A DNA stretch of 64,000 nt from Pelecanus crispus (Eukaryota; Chordata; Aves; Pelecaniformes; Pelecanidae), in assembly GCF_030463565.1 (NCBI RefSeq), contig NC_134676.1, positions 24,780,728 through 24,844,727 of the forward strand. The letters are read 5' to 3'. The notes under the pieces are model-generated. The model did no database searches and was not told where the DNA came from. It saw only the letters and a list, made by a program, of their open reading frames with translations. The translations under genes and the position numbers were made by a program. Positions 1 through 14,100 of this stretch are shown in pieces (within the stretch, counting starts at the first letter, position 1; each line of letters starts with the position of its first letter).

Positions 1-1739
1 TGCTCATTGTTGGCCCTTGACTGGGACCAGGGGCAAAATGATTATTGTAAAGTGACAGAGGGGTCCAGCTAATTGAACCTGTCAGTATCTCTCCTCTAAG
101 CAAATTCATAACTATCCATGCTCATACTATCCGCTAAAAGGTCACAATCAAAGAATGGATGACTGTGGGTTAAATCAAATTTTCATCTTTCTCAGGCTGG
201 TAGCTCTGAATGTTCATTGAACTTCCCAGCTTTTTTTAATGTTAGCTTTGTAGAGTTAAAAATTGACAGTAAGGTAAACAAATCCTTATTTCATAGAACA
301 CACATAGGTAGAGTCCAAATACTAGCATTTACGGAAATGTTCATTCCAGTTAAACAACTGTCACTTAGACATGCATGGAGAAAAATAATGGAGAAGTCAC
401 CCTACTCTGTCTTTACATATACTCCCCAACCTTCCTGATTGTCAATACTACTGACAGAAGATCCTGTTCCAGGCTTTCCTCATAAGGAAGATCTGTTCTT
501 CATTACTGCCTTGAACTTCTTCCATTTACTTGCCAGGATTTTGCTAGACACTACAGCTTCCAGCTAGCTCTGTTTCAGTCTGAACCAGTTTCCCTTAAAA
601 ACTGATAACGTATTTTAGGCTACAAGAGAAAATGGATTACCTCTTTCTACAGCTTTTCTTTTGCTGTAGTAAGTGACTTAATCAAGCCTAAGAAAAAAGC
701 TCTACATTGAAGTTTTGAGTTCTGAGCATGTCCCAAGCCTAAGCAGAAAGGCTTTCTGGAATGCAATAAGACACTGTGGACCTGCAGGAGGGTGTCAAGG
801 AGTATCTGTGTATACCTTCTCAGGGTCCAACAATTAGCAGGACAGGGATTTCTGAAACAGCTGACTGCCAACTTTCTTTAATAACCACTCATGAATCTTA
901 ATTCTATAAACTTGCATTTTTTGAAAATTTGTACTTAACCTTTGCAACACATTTTATGGCAGTGAGTTCCATAATTTAATATAAAGCTTTACATGAAGTG
1001 CTTTCTTTTAAATCTATTCTGATAATTTACTTGGATGAAATTTGATTTTGTGTTATGAAAAATAATGAATACTGCATCTTCTCTAGAGAACTCATTCATA
1101 GACTACCCTATCTCCTTCTCAGTGGCTTTGGTTGTTTGGTTTTTTTATGGGGGGGGAGGTGTAGTGTGGGTTGGGTTTTTTCTTTATAAAACTAGAGAAG
1201 CTACTTAGTGTTTAACATCTTTTCTTCAACTTACCAATGTCACCACAGAAGCAGGCAGCCAGGGTCAATGAAGTTTTTGAGCTTTATAATACTGGTAATA
1301 AGGTGAAAGGATAGCAGAATACAAAGTATTTAAAAACAAATGAAGAAAAACAAATCTAATGAAACAATGCTAGAAAGCAAAGCCAAGAAACTTAGCTATT
1401 TGAATAATTAATTAAAAATACTGTGAGGTAAACGTGTATAGAGTAGTCAGACATTAGAGCTAGACTTTGAATAATGGACAGCAGTTGAGCAAGCAGTATC
1501 AAACAAAAAAAAAAGTCAATGTTCATGCACAACAGCACACACTGGGATCTACACTTATGCTTAATCACCAGTTGTGTGGGTAAAATGAACAGCATTCACT
1601 CAAAACCACACAAGACATGATTTTTTTGCTTAACACTTAGTAGGGGTAGAAAAGGCAATTATGCTAGGACTTATAGTGGATTGGTCCCCTTCCCCATGCA
1701 TCCTTATGTCATCTTGTAAAGTTGTTACATGAAATACTC
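1..1739. other. Gene-free left flank
   Basis: AT-rich sequence with a short G-rich run near 1150. Small open frames here lack codon bias, splice context or recognisable domains. In other vertebrates this side of CENPK faces ADAMTS6, but no ADAMTS exon is visible. Confidence 0.6.
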
Positions 1740-3947
1740 TGTTGAGTCCTGTTCAGGATTTCATAGTGATCATGCCCTGGTGGAATTCTCAACCTTGAGA
1801 GGTACAGGATGGGTACTACAAAGTAGAGTCAGGACCCTAAACCTCAGAAAGGCAAACTTTTGGCTGTTTAGGGTGCTAGTGCATGGGAGCCCTTGGGAAA
1901 CTGCCCTCAGAGGCAAAGGAGCGAAGGCGTGCTGGGACATATTTAAAAACATTTTTCTTAGGGCACAAGAGCTTTCTATCACGATGCGCAAGAAGTTGGG
2001 CAGGGGAGGCAGGAGGCCAGCCTGGCTAAATCAAGACCTCTTAGCCAAACTGAAACACAAAACCAAAATGCATAGGCAGTGGAGGCAGGGATACACATCT
2101 TGGGGAGATTATAGGGATATGGCCTGGGAGTGCAGGGAGGGGATCAGGAAAGCCAAGGCACAGCTGGAGCTGAATTTGGCTAGGGACATGAAAAATAACA
2201 AGAAGGGTTTTTTCAGGTGCATAGGACAACGAAGGAAGATGAAAGAAACTGTACCCCCCAGTCATGAGCAAAAAGGGACACCAGGCTACAACTGACATGG
2301 AGAAGGCTGCAGTAATCAACAACCTTTTTTCCTTGGTCTTCACCGGCAAGTACTCTAGCCACACCGCCTAGTTCACAGAATCCAAAAGCAGGGACTGGGA
2401 CAATGAAGTACTGCCCACCATAGATCAAGTTTGAGACCATCTAAGGAACCTGAAGGCGCACAAGTCCATGGGGCCTGATGAGATGCATCTGAGGGTCCTG
2501 AGGGAACTGGCAGATGAAGTTGCTAAGCCACTACCCCTCATATTTGAGAAGTCATGGCAGACTGGTGAAGTTCCCAATGACTGGGGAAACATAACCCCAT
2601 TTTTAAAAAGGGAAAAAAATGGAAGGCCAGGTGAACTACAGGCCAGTCAGTCTAACCTCTGTGCCAGCAAGATCATGGCGCAGATCCTCCTGGAAACTAT
2701 TCTAAGGCACATGGAAAACAGAGAGGTGATTGGTGATAGCCAACATGGCTTCACTAAGGGCAAATCATGCGTGACAAATTTGGTGGCCTTGTACAACAGG
2801 TTTGTAGCATTAGTGGATAAGGGAAGAGCAACTGATGTTATCTACCTGGACTTGTGGAAAGCATTTGATACTGTCCCACACAACATCCTTGTCTCTAAAT
2901 TGGAGAGACCTGGATTTGACGGGTGGACCACTCAATGGATAAGGAATTGGCTGGATGGTTGCACTCAAAGAGTTGTGGTCAATGGCTCAATGTCCAAGCA
3001 GAGACCAGTGACAAGTGGTGTCCCTCAAGGATCTGTACTGGGACCAGTACTCTTTAACATCTTTCTCAAGCACACAGACAGTGGGATTGAGCACATCCTC
3101 AGCAAGTTTGCAGATAGCACCAAGCTGAGTGGTGCAGTTGATGCTCTAGAAGGAAGGGATGCCATCCAGAAGGACGTTGACAGGCTAGAGAAGTGGGCCC
3201 ATGCAAACCTTATGAAGCTCAACAAGGCCAAGTGCAAGGTCCTGCACATGGGTTGGGGCAATCCCAAACATGGACACAGGCTGGGTGATGAGTAGATTGA
3301 GAGCAGCCCTGCAGAGAAGGTCTTGGTGGTACTGGTGGGTGAAAAACTGGACATGAGCTGACAATGCACCCTCGCAGCCTGGAAAGCCAACTGTATCCTG
3401 GGCTGCATCAAAAGAAGTGTGGCCAGCAGGTCGAGGGAGGTGATTCTGCCCCTCTACTCCACTCTCTTGCCACCCTACCTGGAGTACTGTGTCCAGCTCT
3501 ATAGGCCCCCCAGCATAAGAAAGAGAAGGGCCATGAAGATGATCGGGGGGCTGGAGCACCTCCCCTGTGAGGACAGGGGTTGTTCAGCCTGGAGCAGCCT
3601 TCAAGTCCTTAAAGGGGGCCTACAGGAAAGATGGGGAAGGACTCTTTATCAGGGATAAAGATTAGTGATAAAGATGTAGTGATAGGCCAAGGGGTAACTT
3701 TTAAACTGAAGAATGGTAGATTTATATTAGATGTAAGGAAGAAACTCTTTACTGTGAGCATGGTGAGGCACTGGAACAGGTTGTCCAGAGAAGCTGTGGA
3801 TGCCCCCTCCCTGGAAGTGTTCAAGGCCAGGTTGGATGGGGCTTTGAGCAACCTGATCTAGTGGAAGGTGTCCCTGCCCATGACAGGGGGATGGAACTAG
3901 ATGGTCTTTAAGGAACCTTCCAACCCAAACCATTCAATGATTCTATA
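1740..3947 (+). mobile_element. CR1 LINE, 5'-truncated, with decayed ORF2
   Basis: Plus-strand non-LTR retrotransposon. The frame 1729-2295 encodes the end of the endonuclease region and the linker ([39 protein letters not shown]). After a frame change, 2468-3295 encodes the reverse transcriptase: [15 protein letters not shown], motif [15 protein letters not shown], motif [12 protein letters not shown]. The catalytic FADD box reads FADS, and stops and frame changes follow, so the copy is dead. The C-terminal part continues to 3860 in broken frames. It ends with the CR1 3' signature (ccttccaacccaaaccatt ... gattctat). Confidence 0.93.
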
Positions 3948-5013
3948 CAACCTTTTATTTTTCTGTGAACTGAATAATCATTAAAGTTTCTACCTCAATA
4001 AACTGAAATGTGCTTAATAAAAGGCATATTTTATTTTCCAAGGTTATAGTCACTACAGATATGCAAGAGTAGAATTTCCAGCTTCAATTCTGGGGTTAAT
4101 TTCAGACTATTTGTGTAAAATTGGGCAAGTTATCATTTGTGTACTCATGGACTGCAATAACAAGGGCTATAGAAGAGCAGATTAGGATGATACAGAATGC
4201 CAGCATTTATTCAGAAGGTAACTGTCAACTGACATAACTCAGAAACTGTACAAATCAACAGAACAGAGATCTGTTATGGGCCTTACAAACTAGATCTGAA
4301 AAAGTGAAGACAGATACCGTTAGGCAATATAGCATAACACAACATGAGCTGTTTAGGAAGCATACAGTTGTAGAGTTGCACACTGAACATCTGCAGCCCT
4401 TTGTACAGAAAGATGTGTCAGCTTTCCTAAGTGTTTATCTTAAAGCCAATAAATTTGTTTGGAACAGCTCTGGAAAAAAAACCAAACACATTCTTGAGAT
4501 GATACTTCACTGTTCATTCCAAATGTCTGCAAGGCCATGTAGAGGAATAGCAGATTTATTTAAAATTTTGCATCTACAGAGTGCAACAAAATACTAGAGG
4601 AAAGTGAGAAGAGTTAAAACAACCTAAGAAATTAACATAAAAGAGAAAAGTCATGTATAAAATATAATTTTTAAAGTAAAAAGGACTATTAAACATCTTT
4701 AATAAGTTGCTAATTCAGGTAATAGACAAAGTAAAGCAGCTGAAAAAGCCTTCCACAATGCAAATCTTGGCATCACTTGCCATAAAACTGAAAGCCAACT
4801 GTAATTGTGAGCAGTTAAAGTAGAAATTTGTCTTTTCATATTTCACACTCTGACCAAACATACACTTCATTAAATAAAAAAAGAATATAAAATCCTCCAT
4901 CAGGAAGAGGTTGCTGATATGAAAAAAGCTTATCATAAAACATAAGTATGTCTTAGCCCCCAAGTAAGAGCACTGGTGCTTTCTTTTGTTTTAAAGTAAA
5001 CATGTAGGTCACA
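3948..5013. other. CENPK 3' UTR and downstream DNA
   Basis: AT-rich with several AATAAA-type hexamers on the minus strand. The 3' UTR of CENPK starts at 5013 and runs leftward for an unknown length. No other gene seen. Confidence 0.5.
4555..4560 (-). promoter_or_regulatory. Candidate CENPK polyadenylation signal
   Basis: AATAAA on the minus strand, about 450 nt after the CENPK stop. A nearer ATTAAA lies at 4698-4703. Several further AATAAA hexamers occur downstream, so the site actually used cannot be decided from sequence. Confidence 0.3.
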
Positions 5014-5172
5014 CTACATGTGAAAGGCTTCTAGGCGTATTCTGTTTGGATCTTCTGGATGTCTCAGGGCAATTCCATATCGCAGCAGCAGCTCAATATA
5101 AGGTGGCCAAAATGAGTCATTGATTGTTACATAGGGTTCATGTGGTGTGCTCATTAATTTGTTTATAAGAAT
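5014..5172 (-). CDS. CENPK: CENPK exon 10 with stop codon
   Basis: 159 nt, residues 222-273 and a TAG stop at 5014-5016. Contains the most conserved part of the protein: [20 protein letters not shown], then RIRLEAFHM at the C-terminus. Acceptor TCTTCCAG. Confidence 0.94.
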   Translation of the reverse strand: MLINKLMSTPHEPYVTINDSFWPPYIELLLRYGIALRHPEDPNRIRLEAFHM

Positions 5173-8100
5173 CTGGAAGACCAAAAGGATAAGATTTAGG
5201 AAATGAACAAAACAGATTTTTTATCTCCTTTAACCAAATTTATACAAATTATTGTAATGAGACATTTACGCAGGCAATATAAGAAATAAAAGATTACAAG
5301 AGAAATACAAGACCTGTTCAAGGCAGAAGTAAAACTAAGAACTTCCAATTAACTTCATTACATCTTTTTTTGATGTAATAATTAGAACCATAATTCTCCT
5401 TTTATCCAGACTAAGTTTTTCACCATCTGTCAAAAATTCTTAGTGGATTTTAGATAGTGTCACTGTAAATGCCTAAAAAAATCTGAACATAAAGGTGGTA
5501 AATCCTTATGTAACTAATCTTTAAATCAGTATTTGTTATTTAAGATTAAAAGCATTAAATAAGAAGGAAAGCTAGATTTTTGGGAATCACTTGCCTCAAA
5601 ACCATAATGACTTACTGTCAACAAATCAGTGTCCCTCACTCTTTCAGATTTTAGCAGAGAAGAATGTCCATCTTACAATTTTTCTAACTTTCATCTCACT
5701 AATAAGCTAAAAAAAAAGAAAATCTGTCATCTTAGATTGGGAAGAATTCTTTTTCCTGTATTTTGTGTCCTTCTGTAGGTAGTGTTAGAAGTAAGTAAGT
5801 CTGCACCTGTGAAAAGTTAAACATCACAGTCCTAGCTTAACTTCACTACATTTGCACATCAAATCTTTTTGCTCATCTCATAAATGGATTATCCAAATTC
5901 TTCACATCACTTCTTGTTTAGGCATAACAAGCACCTTACAACAATTCATGTTTTCTTGATACTTTCTTACTTCTCCTTTGTTCCTTATCTAAATACAGAA
6001 TTAGTTAATGGAGTTAAAACCAAAGATCAGTATTGACATTCTTTTTCTGTTCTTGGAGACCATGTTTATGCTCTTATAATATTGCTCATGGGGAATATTG
6101 CAGACATTACAGATTAAATAATCTTACCCCTCCCTCCCGTGGTGCTCTCTATTAATCCTAGATATTTCATCTTTCTACTAGGACCTTCTAAATGTTACAG
6201 CTTTCCTAATTTCAGTACGTACAAAAAATTCTGTCTGCATCTTTACTACTAAAGAAAACCTCAAAATCCTCATTACCAGACTTCACTCTTTTTTCACCCA
6301 TTGCTGTTAAAAAAAATACTGCTCTTCCTTTTCAGAACATTCAGAAGAGTTATTCCAGTTTATGTCTTTTGTATTTATCTGTCCCAATGTTGAATATTTA
6401 CTCCAAATGCATTATTTTAGATGAACTGTTTCTTAGTCTTTTCTGACATCTGATATTCCAAGAGAGCCTTTAAGGCTGTAACTTTACACACATTGTGTTG
6501 TAAGCAGTCTTTCAAATCTTAAACTAGTTCGCTAAATTCTCAATCAGAAAGGAATAATCCTCAAACTGTTTAAAAGGAAAATAATTACTACATTTGTAAA
6601 AAATTACAGCTCATTACTGGAATAAAAAGTAGTATAATAAAAATTCCAAGGTTTGCATGAGAAAAGAGTTTACTGCTTGCTTACTACTTATGCTAATTTA
6701 ATGAAATAGGTACTGATATAACTAAATAATATAAATGTATACACTGAGCTTGTCAAAGTGGTTTTATTAAAAGTGTACCCTTTAATTATTTAACAAAACA
6801 CATGGAGATTGAGGAGACATGGTTAGGAACACATGCACTGGTTGCAATTCTGTGAATGAATTACATTTTTACAACAGCAATTCCTAAATCTGTAATTATA
6901 GCACAAAAATACGAAGATGACTTTATATCTGTCTCTTTAAGAAACTATTATCTGTATCTAAGAAAACACTTTTGAAATTTACCAGGCACTTGAGGCTAGA
7001 ACCAAGTTGCTTAATAAAAAAACCCCATAAAACAAAGATAAGGGACATTGACAGGTTACGCCAAGATAGTTAAAATTAAAAATAAGCCTGATTTTTTGGA
7101 AGTAGTATGTTCTTCCAAATGGAAATCAGACATTACTTGGATGTGTTCACATTTTGAGGAGATTAACAGCATCAGAAAAATACGAAGGGCAATTTTAAAG
7201 TATTAGAGAAGCTTTAAAATTTTCATTCTGTAGGGAATGTGGCTATTTTAAATTCTGATCTGTTTTCAAGTTCTGCCTAATTTGGCATCAATAGGCATGC
7301 TGAGGTACTTGAAGCATGTAAAATGATTTTGATGATGTAAGCCCAAAGTCTGGGCTTTAAACTAAAGTACAACAATGTCATAGTGACCAGATCATAGCAT
7401 CTAAATACCACAAAGTTGTTATTCATCAAGCTTTCTCTCAGGAAAAAACATTTTCCCCCCCAGGGAGGTCTTACACACAGATGCTTACAACTGCCTGAAC
7501 AGTGAGGATGGAGGAGGAATAGGAAATTGCACTTCAAATGCTACATTTAAGACAAGAAGGAACAGCGCTAGTGAAAAGATTTTTAATGCTTCTTCAAAAT
7601 TATGCTTTGCAATTCAAATTCATAAACTGCACTGTGATTAAAAATACACATTAAGCAATGTTAGCATACTTATAAAATTGATTAGAAATGCATCAATTGG
7701 ATTAATTGATTTCCTCATATGAGAGGATAATCCAGTTAATACATGAGACTACACATTAATTGGTCCTTCTATAACTGTTATTGTATTATATTTCAGAAAT
7801 ACTTTTATTGAAACAGTACAGAATATAGCATGAAATGGAACAACTGATATTTTTGCTAAGCATAGCATTAGTGTCCCTTAATATGGCTCCTAAAACTTGT
7901 TTAAGATAATCATTATAAAATCAATAAATAATGGATAATCATTCTTCATCTTAAACTGAAAATTTAGTTATGTAAATTATTGCCACATCTCTTGTGAAAA
8001 ACTGGGGTTTTATTTTGATAGGAATTAAAATAGAAATCTGACATAACATTCTTACACATTTTACTTTTCAATTAATGGTCTTAACTGTATGTCATACACT

Positions 8101-11100
8101 GATATTTACCTTATTAATATATTATTATCGTATCTGAGTATTGGAAAATCCCCCAAATCTCTACATAACAAAACTACCTTACCTCTAAAATTTCATGCAG
8201 TGTTACCAGTTCTACAGCTGGCTCTTCAGAAGAATTCTGCAAAGATAACCACCCCCCCAGCCAAATTAACAGAAACCAGAACTGAATAGTCAGGAAAAAT
8301 GTTAATTGACAAAGAAAAATAATTACACAATTATTTGATTGCATAGTACATAACAGATGAGGACTTTCTTAGATTTAGTCATGACAAAAATACCAGGTAG
8401 TATTTAAATCATTCATCTACCAGTTCAATACTATACACTTTAATGTAATATTTTTTTGAATTAATTATTAAAAAAAGATTAATCTTAAGTGATCATAGTA
8501 TATCTACCTCGGTTTACATTTAAATAAAACCAAGTACATCATATTTATAAAAGCAGTACACTGCAAAACTTTCTATGAATATGATCTGTTAGGAAAAAAT
8601 GTTTTTCTTGAACTTTAGAAAAATGTTTACAATGCAAGTTTGACACAGCTCAGAACTTGAGTTCATAGTGGCTTAATATTTTTTTCATGATTTGCTGATG
8701 AATATTTGTTTACTTTTACTCTGACTTCAATTTAAAAAAAATGGCCAAGCTTAAGAAATAGAATAATTAAGAATTAAAAAAAAGTCCTCGATAAAAGTAT
8801 CATTTGTACATCAATCCATTAGAAAATTACATGTTTTCATTTGTAGCAGGCAAGTCAAGCTATTTGCCTATAAATTAATGTGGATTCCTTAGGCAGTAAT
8901 GCCAACAAAACTACTTGTGCCGTTGCACAGTGAACCTGATTATTTTATTTTTCAATTTTATCCTTCTTCCCCTTCCACTTCACATTCAACAAAATAAAAG
9001 TGATAATACAGCACTGGTGGCTGCTTACTCAGCACTGCTGTTGAATATGTCAACATAAGTTCTAAGGTATTAACAAATGTACAGCACCTTATACAAACTC
9101 CACGTCTGGAACAGAAGAAGAATGAATACAAGCAATAAAGAAGAATTTGTGAAAGGCAAGTTCTGGCTCCTTTTTTCCAGTCACAGTTCTTAATATTCTC
9201 ACCTTCAGAAAGCCACAAGTGGGACATACTGCCTGCTCCATGGAAATCTTGCAAACCATGGAACTAGGGCTCAATAATGCCTATCTTTGTGCCTTTATCT
9301 AGATTCTATTTCCGCAGCCTAGTATCAACACTAAGAAGCTGCAAAAGCTTCCTTGGAGCAATCATGAAGATACTTCATAGCCTTGGCTGTTGTATTTCCC
9401 TGGCCAAAAATATTATTTTGTAACTTAGGTAGTGGGTTCAATATTCATGTTGCAAAGTTGAAAGCAGGTTATGACTTCAGTAATTACTAAAACTGATATA
9501 GAAAGAATAAAATCCTAAGGATATTAGTGTAAAGAGGTTTGCACTAGTACAGCACTAGCAAACTTTTTTTGTTAGGTTTATAATGTACATTGTGTATGTT
9601 GTTTTGTAAAATTATATTACTTACATATTTTAAGTGTCACCAATATAATAAGTACCTCTAATAAATTAATGCTTATAAAATCACTTTTAAGCAGGATGCT
9701 CAGCATTTATTTATTTAACCTGAAAGGCACCTTCTTCTCCCTTCCATGAGACAGATTAGCATAAAGAATATTCCTCAACATATGACTTTTTTCTCATCTT
9801 GGGGAAAAAAAAAAGTAGTTTTTTAATCTGAAGTTTAAAATGCAAGATAATTCTGACCTCGATCATTACCTATACTAAACGTGTTGGGCCATGGCAACAG
9901 AAGCTAACCTGGGCTGCTGTGATTCAGTATTCCCCCCAACTCCTAATCCCAGACACAGGTGCCTGGTGAAAGGAGGGTGGAACCAGAACAGCAAGGCTTG
10001 GAGCAGTTCACTCTACTCTGGAGCTGTGCCCTACAGATGTCAGCCCCACACCTTTGCCCTCATGCAGAGCTACTAAGAACACAAGAAGCTTCCATGAAGT
10101 GAAGCAAAATTGCTGATGTACAGAGTTAAGAGTTCAGTGCTTCCAGAGTGTTGAACCAAGCTGATACTAGATGTGAATGTGTTGCCCCAAATCAGCATAG
10201 CAGCAAATTTCATTGCTAATGCTGTCAATCTGTATTTCTGACAGAATAAAGAAAACAATAGAGGTGAAAATGGCTGTCTCTCCTGCCTTCACAATTAATC
10301 ACCTAGATGCAGTTGAGCCATTAGAGATCCAACTGAGTAAAAAGATATAGCAGCTATGAATTCACAAGGAGAAAGAGACTTGTCAGAAAAAAAACCTGTG
10401 TTTAAGAGTTCAGGAAATGCGTAAATATAAAATCTAAACTAAGGCAAGATAAGAACTTGCTTGGCAATTTATCAAAATAAATTTTAATTGAATGTAAAAT
10501 TAAAAAAACAAGGTAAAAGGTGAGTTTCTGTGAGCAGGGTAAGGGTTGATTAATCCCTAACACCTTGGGTGATTATTTTTTTCTTTAGATTTTAATAAGG
10601 AAGCTCACATGGAGAGAGATGAAGGCAGGGTAGCTAATAAGAATTTCTGACAGCATAATAGAGGCTAAGAAAATTCAAGCAGTTGATTTTGCTCTGGGGC
10701 AGGAGATTTTACATAAAAATCAGAATTCTGAAACACACACATGAATTCACTGTTTCTTATATTTAAAACACAGCTGGATATGACCATGAGCAACTCGATC
10801 CAACTTTGACATAGCACTATCTTGATGTTGGTGTTGGAACGGAAGATTTCCAGAGGTCACTTCCAGCCTGTATTTTTCTATGACATCACATAAATGGGAG
10901 CAAATAAATTGGTGTATCTCAGTATAGGAAATCCATTCTAAGTGATGGCCCGTTTTTCCCATATATAACTTTAATTCCTTAAAAATGTATCTGGCAAAGT
11001 CATTAGTGTTTGAAGAGGCATGTCCTAGAACAACTGTAAGATGAGTAAGAACCAGCAAATAGAGAGGTGACATATCAGTCTGAAATCAGGAAATATATGA

Positions 11101-14100
11101 TTGAAAGACGACTGTTAATTAAATCCCTGAGGCTTTAATTTCTTAATGTTAGAACAAAATGCATCATATTTAGTAATAGCAGGAAACTGGAAGGCATTGA
11201 TATGCAGAAGAACTAAGATATAATAGAATAAGATGTTTGAAGTTGGTTGAATAAGACTTTGAAAGTGGATGTCATGCCTTGAAGGCTCCATTTGGTATTT
11301 TTATGTGCAAAATATGTACTGTGCAAAAACAAGTTTGTTGTTGTTTTTTAAATTAAAAGCTCAGGGTTCATCAGTTGGAAATAACAGGAAGAAAAAGACA
11401 AGGGTTTAATCAGTTGCTTTTGTGATGACTATGACCTAGTAGTTTTCTTTATAGTATTAGTTTTTACCAGGTTCCAAAAAAAGATGAATCCAAGTGGAAG
11501 CAAATATAGAAAATGGGCATTATTAGGGTAAGCCAGGGAATTGGAAAAAAATTATCTTACAGGAGAAGAACAAGAAAGTTTTAATAGTTCAATTAGCAAG
11601 ACAAAGAAAAAGAGGGTATAAGATTGCTGTCTATAAATATATCAGGAGGAATAAACACAAGAAAGAAAAAGAGCTAGTCTAAGGACAATACTGGCATAAG
11701 AATACATGGATCTGTGTTGGACATGAAAAAATTTAGACTGGAAGTTAGGAGACAGTTTCTAACCAGGGTACTGAGGTACTAGAACAAACCCCAATAGAAA
11801 CCGTAGTAACAAAGATAATTAGTTTTAAAATGGAGCTCAATTATAATATTAAAGAAATTATATTATGTGGTTGTCTGAAACAACAGGCAACTGGATTAAA
11901 GAAATCCTTTCTATTTTTGTATCCTTAAGTCTGTCTGAAATCAAAGTCAACCCCCGACTTTTCTGTAGCGTTTTTGTAACTATTCTTTCAAATAGTAATG
12001 GTAAAAGGTTTATTTTTACTGCAGACTTCGAATTTATTATGCAAAATACTCCCTGACTGCCTATTTTCCCTAAAGTTTTAAGATAATTTTTGGCCCAGTT
12101 TGCCTGAACAGAAACTGATGGTTAACATTCCAAACTACACTGTAATTATAAACACTTGTCCTTATTACTGTTCCAAAAACATCGTTAGACAATTAAAATT
12201 GGCTTTGCCAAGGAAAATAGGAATCCACTTGCCTAGTCCAGTGAAAAAAGAAAATGGAACAATTTGGAGTGAACCACTCACCATTTCCAAATTTGGCACA
12301 GCTTGCAGTTCAGTAAGAAATACAATACATTGCTATGCATCTCATTGAGTAAAGGATATATGCATTAAAAAAGAAAATATCCAGCTGGGAACAGCCCTAA
12401 ATAATATAAACCAACCTGAAAGATATCAATTAAACCTAAAGGATCAGCTGCAAGAACTATACTTATTTCAAAATATAACTGCAGATTCTATGCTAGTGAC
12501 TTTAAAAAGATATCGCATCTAATTAAATAGAAATTGAACATTCCACTTTTCTAGTTAAGAATATCTTACCTTCTTCTTTTTAGCACTTCTACCTTTCTCT
12601 GGAAGGGGAAAATGTTCTTCTAGGAATTTACCCAGAGAATTCAAGAGTTCTTCCTTATATAGCTTCAGCTTCAACATTTTATTTTGCAGTTCATGAAATG
12701 CTCTAGTATTCAGACTAATAGTAAAAACATAGCAATAAAATACAAAATTCAGTAAAATAACTAAAAAGTTCTTCTCAGGTAAAAAATCCCTTATTTTCTA
12801 TTGTTATAAGTTCAACATATTAAATTACAGGATATAAGCAGATAGTAGCAATATTTTCTATGTTTCTAATATGGATTAGTGCGTTATTATTTGACGTATT
12901 TAACAAAACAAGGAGTATGTTTTAAGTGTTTGTTTGCTCATTTGTTCTTGTCGATATTTAAATTCTTCAACATATAAACTCAACACTATAGACATACCTT
13001 TCTTTGGAAAGTTGTTCAACTTGGGTTTTTGTCTCTTCTTCAATTTCATTAAGAACATCTAGTATCTGCTCCTGTTCCTCATGCCACTGCTGTTCTCTTT
13101 GAAATTTGAAAAGTAGGAAATGGCACAACAGATAAATAGTTTTGCTGGGCAGCCAAAAAAAAAAGCGTAGTAAAAAAGCTTACGGCATTCCTAAGTCCAA
13201 ATTATTGCATTACCTTTTCAGATCTTCCTCCAGTTGTTTATTCTTTGACTGAACTGTTGACAGCACCATTTCAAGATCATCCTTTACTTTCTGCAACTAT
13301 AAAAAAGTAAAAATAAACCTACAGTTTGCAGATAGCCCAGTCTGTGCTACTTGTTCTATGTAAGGTTACATGTGTAAATCTGGTAAAGAGGGCCAAAATT
13401 ATCCATAATTTCTTAAGAAATATGGCTACAGAGTGACACTATTTTTAAATCCAGTTGGAGCTATTTAAAATGTCACCAGCTGCTCATCAGTGTCTTACTG
13501 AAGCTCTGTAAAACAACATAGTTGATTTTACCTGAAGCAGATTATGGAGCACACGCATGAATTGCTCATCTGATGAAAGACTGAGAAGAAAACATCTACA
13601 GCACCAGGGCTGTGCTGTTTAAATCATTGCAGCTATTTGCAAGAATTAATCTGTGCTAATTGCACCAACATACAACATACAGCACTCAGAAGACAAAGAT
13701 GCTGCAAGGAAAGACTAATTGCATCCATGAATTAAGTGGTCCTCAGTGAAACAGACATATTTGGGAGAGGAAAGAGGGAGAAATCGAACTGCCGCAGCCA
13801 GAAGTTATATGTGCTGCTGAAGATAGGGAACAGTGGACTTTCAGTGGACTGGGTCTTTCATGACTGCATTACATTCTACAAAGTATTATTTCTAATAGTT
13901 TATGCTTTTTTTTTTTTTAATATAAACATATGATTTGGATGTATTTTGGCTCCTTCCATACAAACTATGAGAACTTTTATATTTAGCTCAGAGAAATAAA
14001 AATTGTGAAAATATTCTACAGAAACAAATATGCTTCGTATATGCAACATCTGAAAAAGAATTGGAATCCTCAACAAAACAGGCCACAAAATGGGATATCA

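Larger units (their letters stand above)
5173..12569 (-). other. CENPK introns 8 and 9
   Basis: Introns of 3.0 kb (5173-8182) and 4.3 kb (8237-12569). Apart from two eroded CR1 tails near 10.8 and 11.7 kb I see only AT-rich unique sequence. Confidence 0.7.

Noticed and set aside
1770-3559. Minus-strand open frames across the first CR1
   Set aside because: They are shadows of the CR1 ORF2 on the plus strand. The same holds for opposite-strand frames over the other CR1 copies.
3419-3861. Short plus-strand frames at 3419-3658 and 3631-3861 as separate genes
   Set aside because: They are the broken C-terminal part of the CR1 ORF2 (RSREVILPLYS, MVRHWNRLSREAVDAPSLEV), not host genes.
9891-10076. 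61-codon frame with a GC-richer base composition in a CENPK intron
   Set aside because: No matching protein, no splice-site pair and no continuation. Possibly an old repeat, but the family is not recognised.
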